A DNA stretch of 6,858 nt, taken from contig JAHJAL010000164.1 in the NCBI GenBank assembly GCA_018814055.1, forward strand, positions 1 to 6,858, written 5' to 3'. Numbering within the stretch: position 1 is the stretch's first letter; each line of letters starts with the position of its first letter. Source of the stretch: Patescibacteria group bacterium. Lineage in GTDB: Bacteria > Patescibacteriota > JAHJAL01. Position numbers and translations under genes: made by a program. This document shows positions 6,210 through 6,858 of this stretch, piece after piece. The notes beneath the pieces were generated by a model that was given only the letters and a program-made list of their open reading frames with translations, was not told the origin of the DNA and did no database searches.

Positions 6210-6830
6210 TTATCTTACCACCTCCGTCAACCCCTCCTCGGCAGCGGGCGAGGTCAAATCTTCCTCCCCAATCATATCAAACACATCCTCCACCTCCTCC
6301 ACTTCCATAAACGCATCCACCACCGGAGTCAACTCCATCGTAAATGCTACCCGGCTCTTACTCTCACTTTCGGGTCTCAATACAACCGTATTTAATTTCA
6401 CGTCTTTATAATTTTTGTCATTCAAAAATAAATGCAGCTGTTCAGCAACTATCCGATAACTCGGCGCTACTCCGTCCACCTTGAAAGACCCTTTGGGCCG
6501 ATCTACCGCGAACGAGGAATAAGTCACTTCCTGCAGAGTATTATTTCGTACTTTATCAAGAAAAATCGGCCAACTTATTTGATTTTTGACATATTTTTCA
6601 TATGCCTTGGCTGAACTTGTTAACCGCTGAGCAATACTGACCAGATTACCATCACTATCCAACTGATCCATCTCTTTCTCGATCACCGAAATCTTCACCT
6701 GCTGCTCATCCGCCTTCTTTCCCTGGTCATACCGCGCGTACCACAATACGCCACCCAAAAGCAGCGTTACCAGTACTATTACTACACCATAAACAATCAC
6801 CGGCTTGGTCGAAGGTGGATAAAAATCCAC
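6210..6830 (-). CDS. pilN: PilN-like T4P alignment subcomplex protein (start uncertain)
   Basis: This 206-residue bitopic protein has a membrane helix at about 11-31, a coiled-coil-like region at about 36-60 and a ferredoxin-like domain containing WPIFLDKVRNNTLQEVTYSS (87-106), VDGVAPSYRIVAEQLHLFL (118-136) and KDVKLNTVVL (142-151). This is the layout of PilN, partner of the downstream PilO. An acidic tail (about 174-199, including EVEEVEDVF) is not a normal part of PilN. The start given is GTG at 6830, but the frame stays open to the right edge (upstream codons read VISEQKGKDV), so the true start may be outside the window. Another frame has tandem TAA codons at 6851-6856 that could end an upstream gene, perhaps pilM, and would support the GTG. 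All other starts here are ATG. Confidence 0.8.
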   Translation of the reverse strand: MDFYPPSTKPVIVYGVVIVLVTLLLGGVLWYARYDQGKKADEQQVKISVIEKEMDQLDSDGNLVSIAQRLTSSAKAYEKYVKNQISWPIFLDKVRNNTLQEVTYSSFAVDRPKGSFKVDGVAPSYRIVAEQLHLFLNDKNYKDVKLNTVVLRPESESKSRVAFTMELTPVVDAFMEVEEVEDVFDMIGEEDLTSPAAEEGLTEVVR

Positions 6831-6858
6831 ATCCTTGCCTTTTTGCTCACTTATTACA

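Overview
The window is one long run of type IV pilus (T4P) genes, all on the minus strand, so it reads from right to left. The order is a PilN-like protein (6830-6210), a PilO-like protein (6173-5604), an 83-residue membrane protein (5576-5325), the PilB assembly ATPase (5250-3280), the PilT retraction ATPase (3244-2153), the PilC platform protein (2120-918, interrupted by one in-frame TGA), a complete type IV pilin (761-309) and the start of a second pilin (225 to the left edge). I saw no RNA genes, insertion sequences or CRISPR arrays. Forward-strand open frames are shadows of these genes.

Organism: the compact cluster, the lack of secretin or PilP-type outer-membrane genes in this stretch, short AT-rich gaps without clear Shine-Dalgarno sites, and the pilin style fit a Candidate Phyla Radiation / Patescibacteria bacterium (Parcubacteria-like). 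That is an inference from style and gene order, not a marker-based placement. A monoderm Gram-positive remains possible.

Working together: PilN and PilO form the inner-membrane alignment pair. PilC is the membrane platform, PilB drives pilin insertion and PilT drives retraction. The pilins are the fibre subunits. PilM, the prepilin peptidase and any secretin are not in the window and may lie beyond its edges.

Non-coding structure: gaps between the first six genes are mostly 27-36 nt, which suggests one transcript. Three gaps are larger and each holds a strong inverted repeat: orf83-pilB (74 nt), pilC-pilin (156 nt, two hairpins) and pilin-pilin (83 nt). The first two share a REP-like dispersed hairpin family. 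The points of most interest are the single TGA in pilC, this repeat family, the contrast in codon use between the two pilins, the small PilP-like orf83, and the AT-rich leaders lacking Shine-Dalgarno sites.
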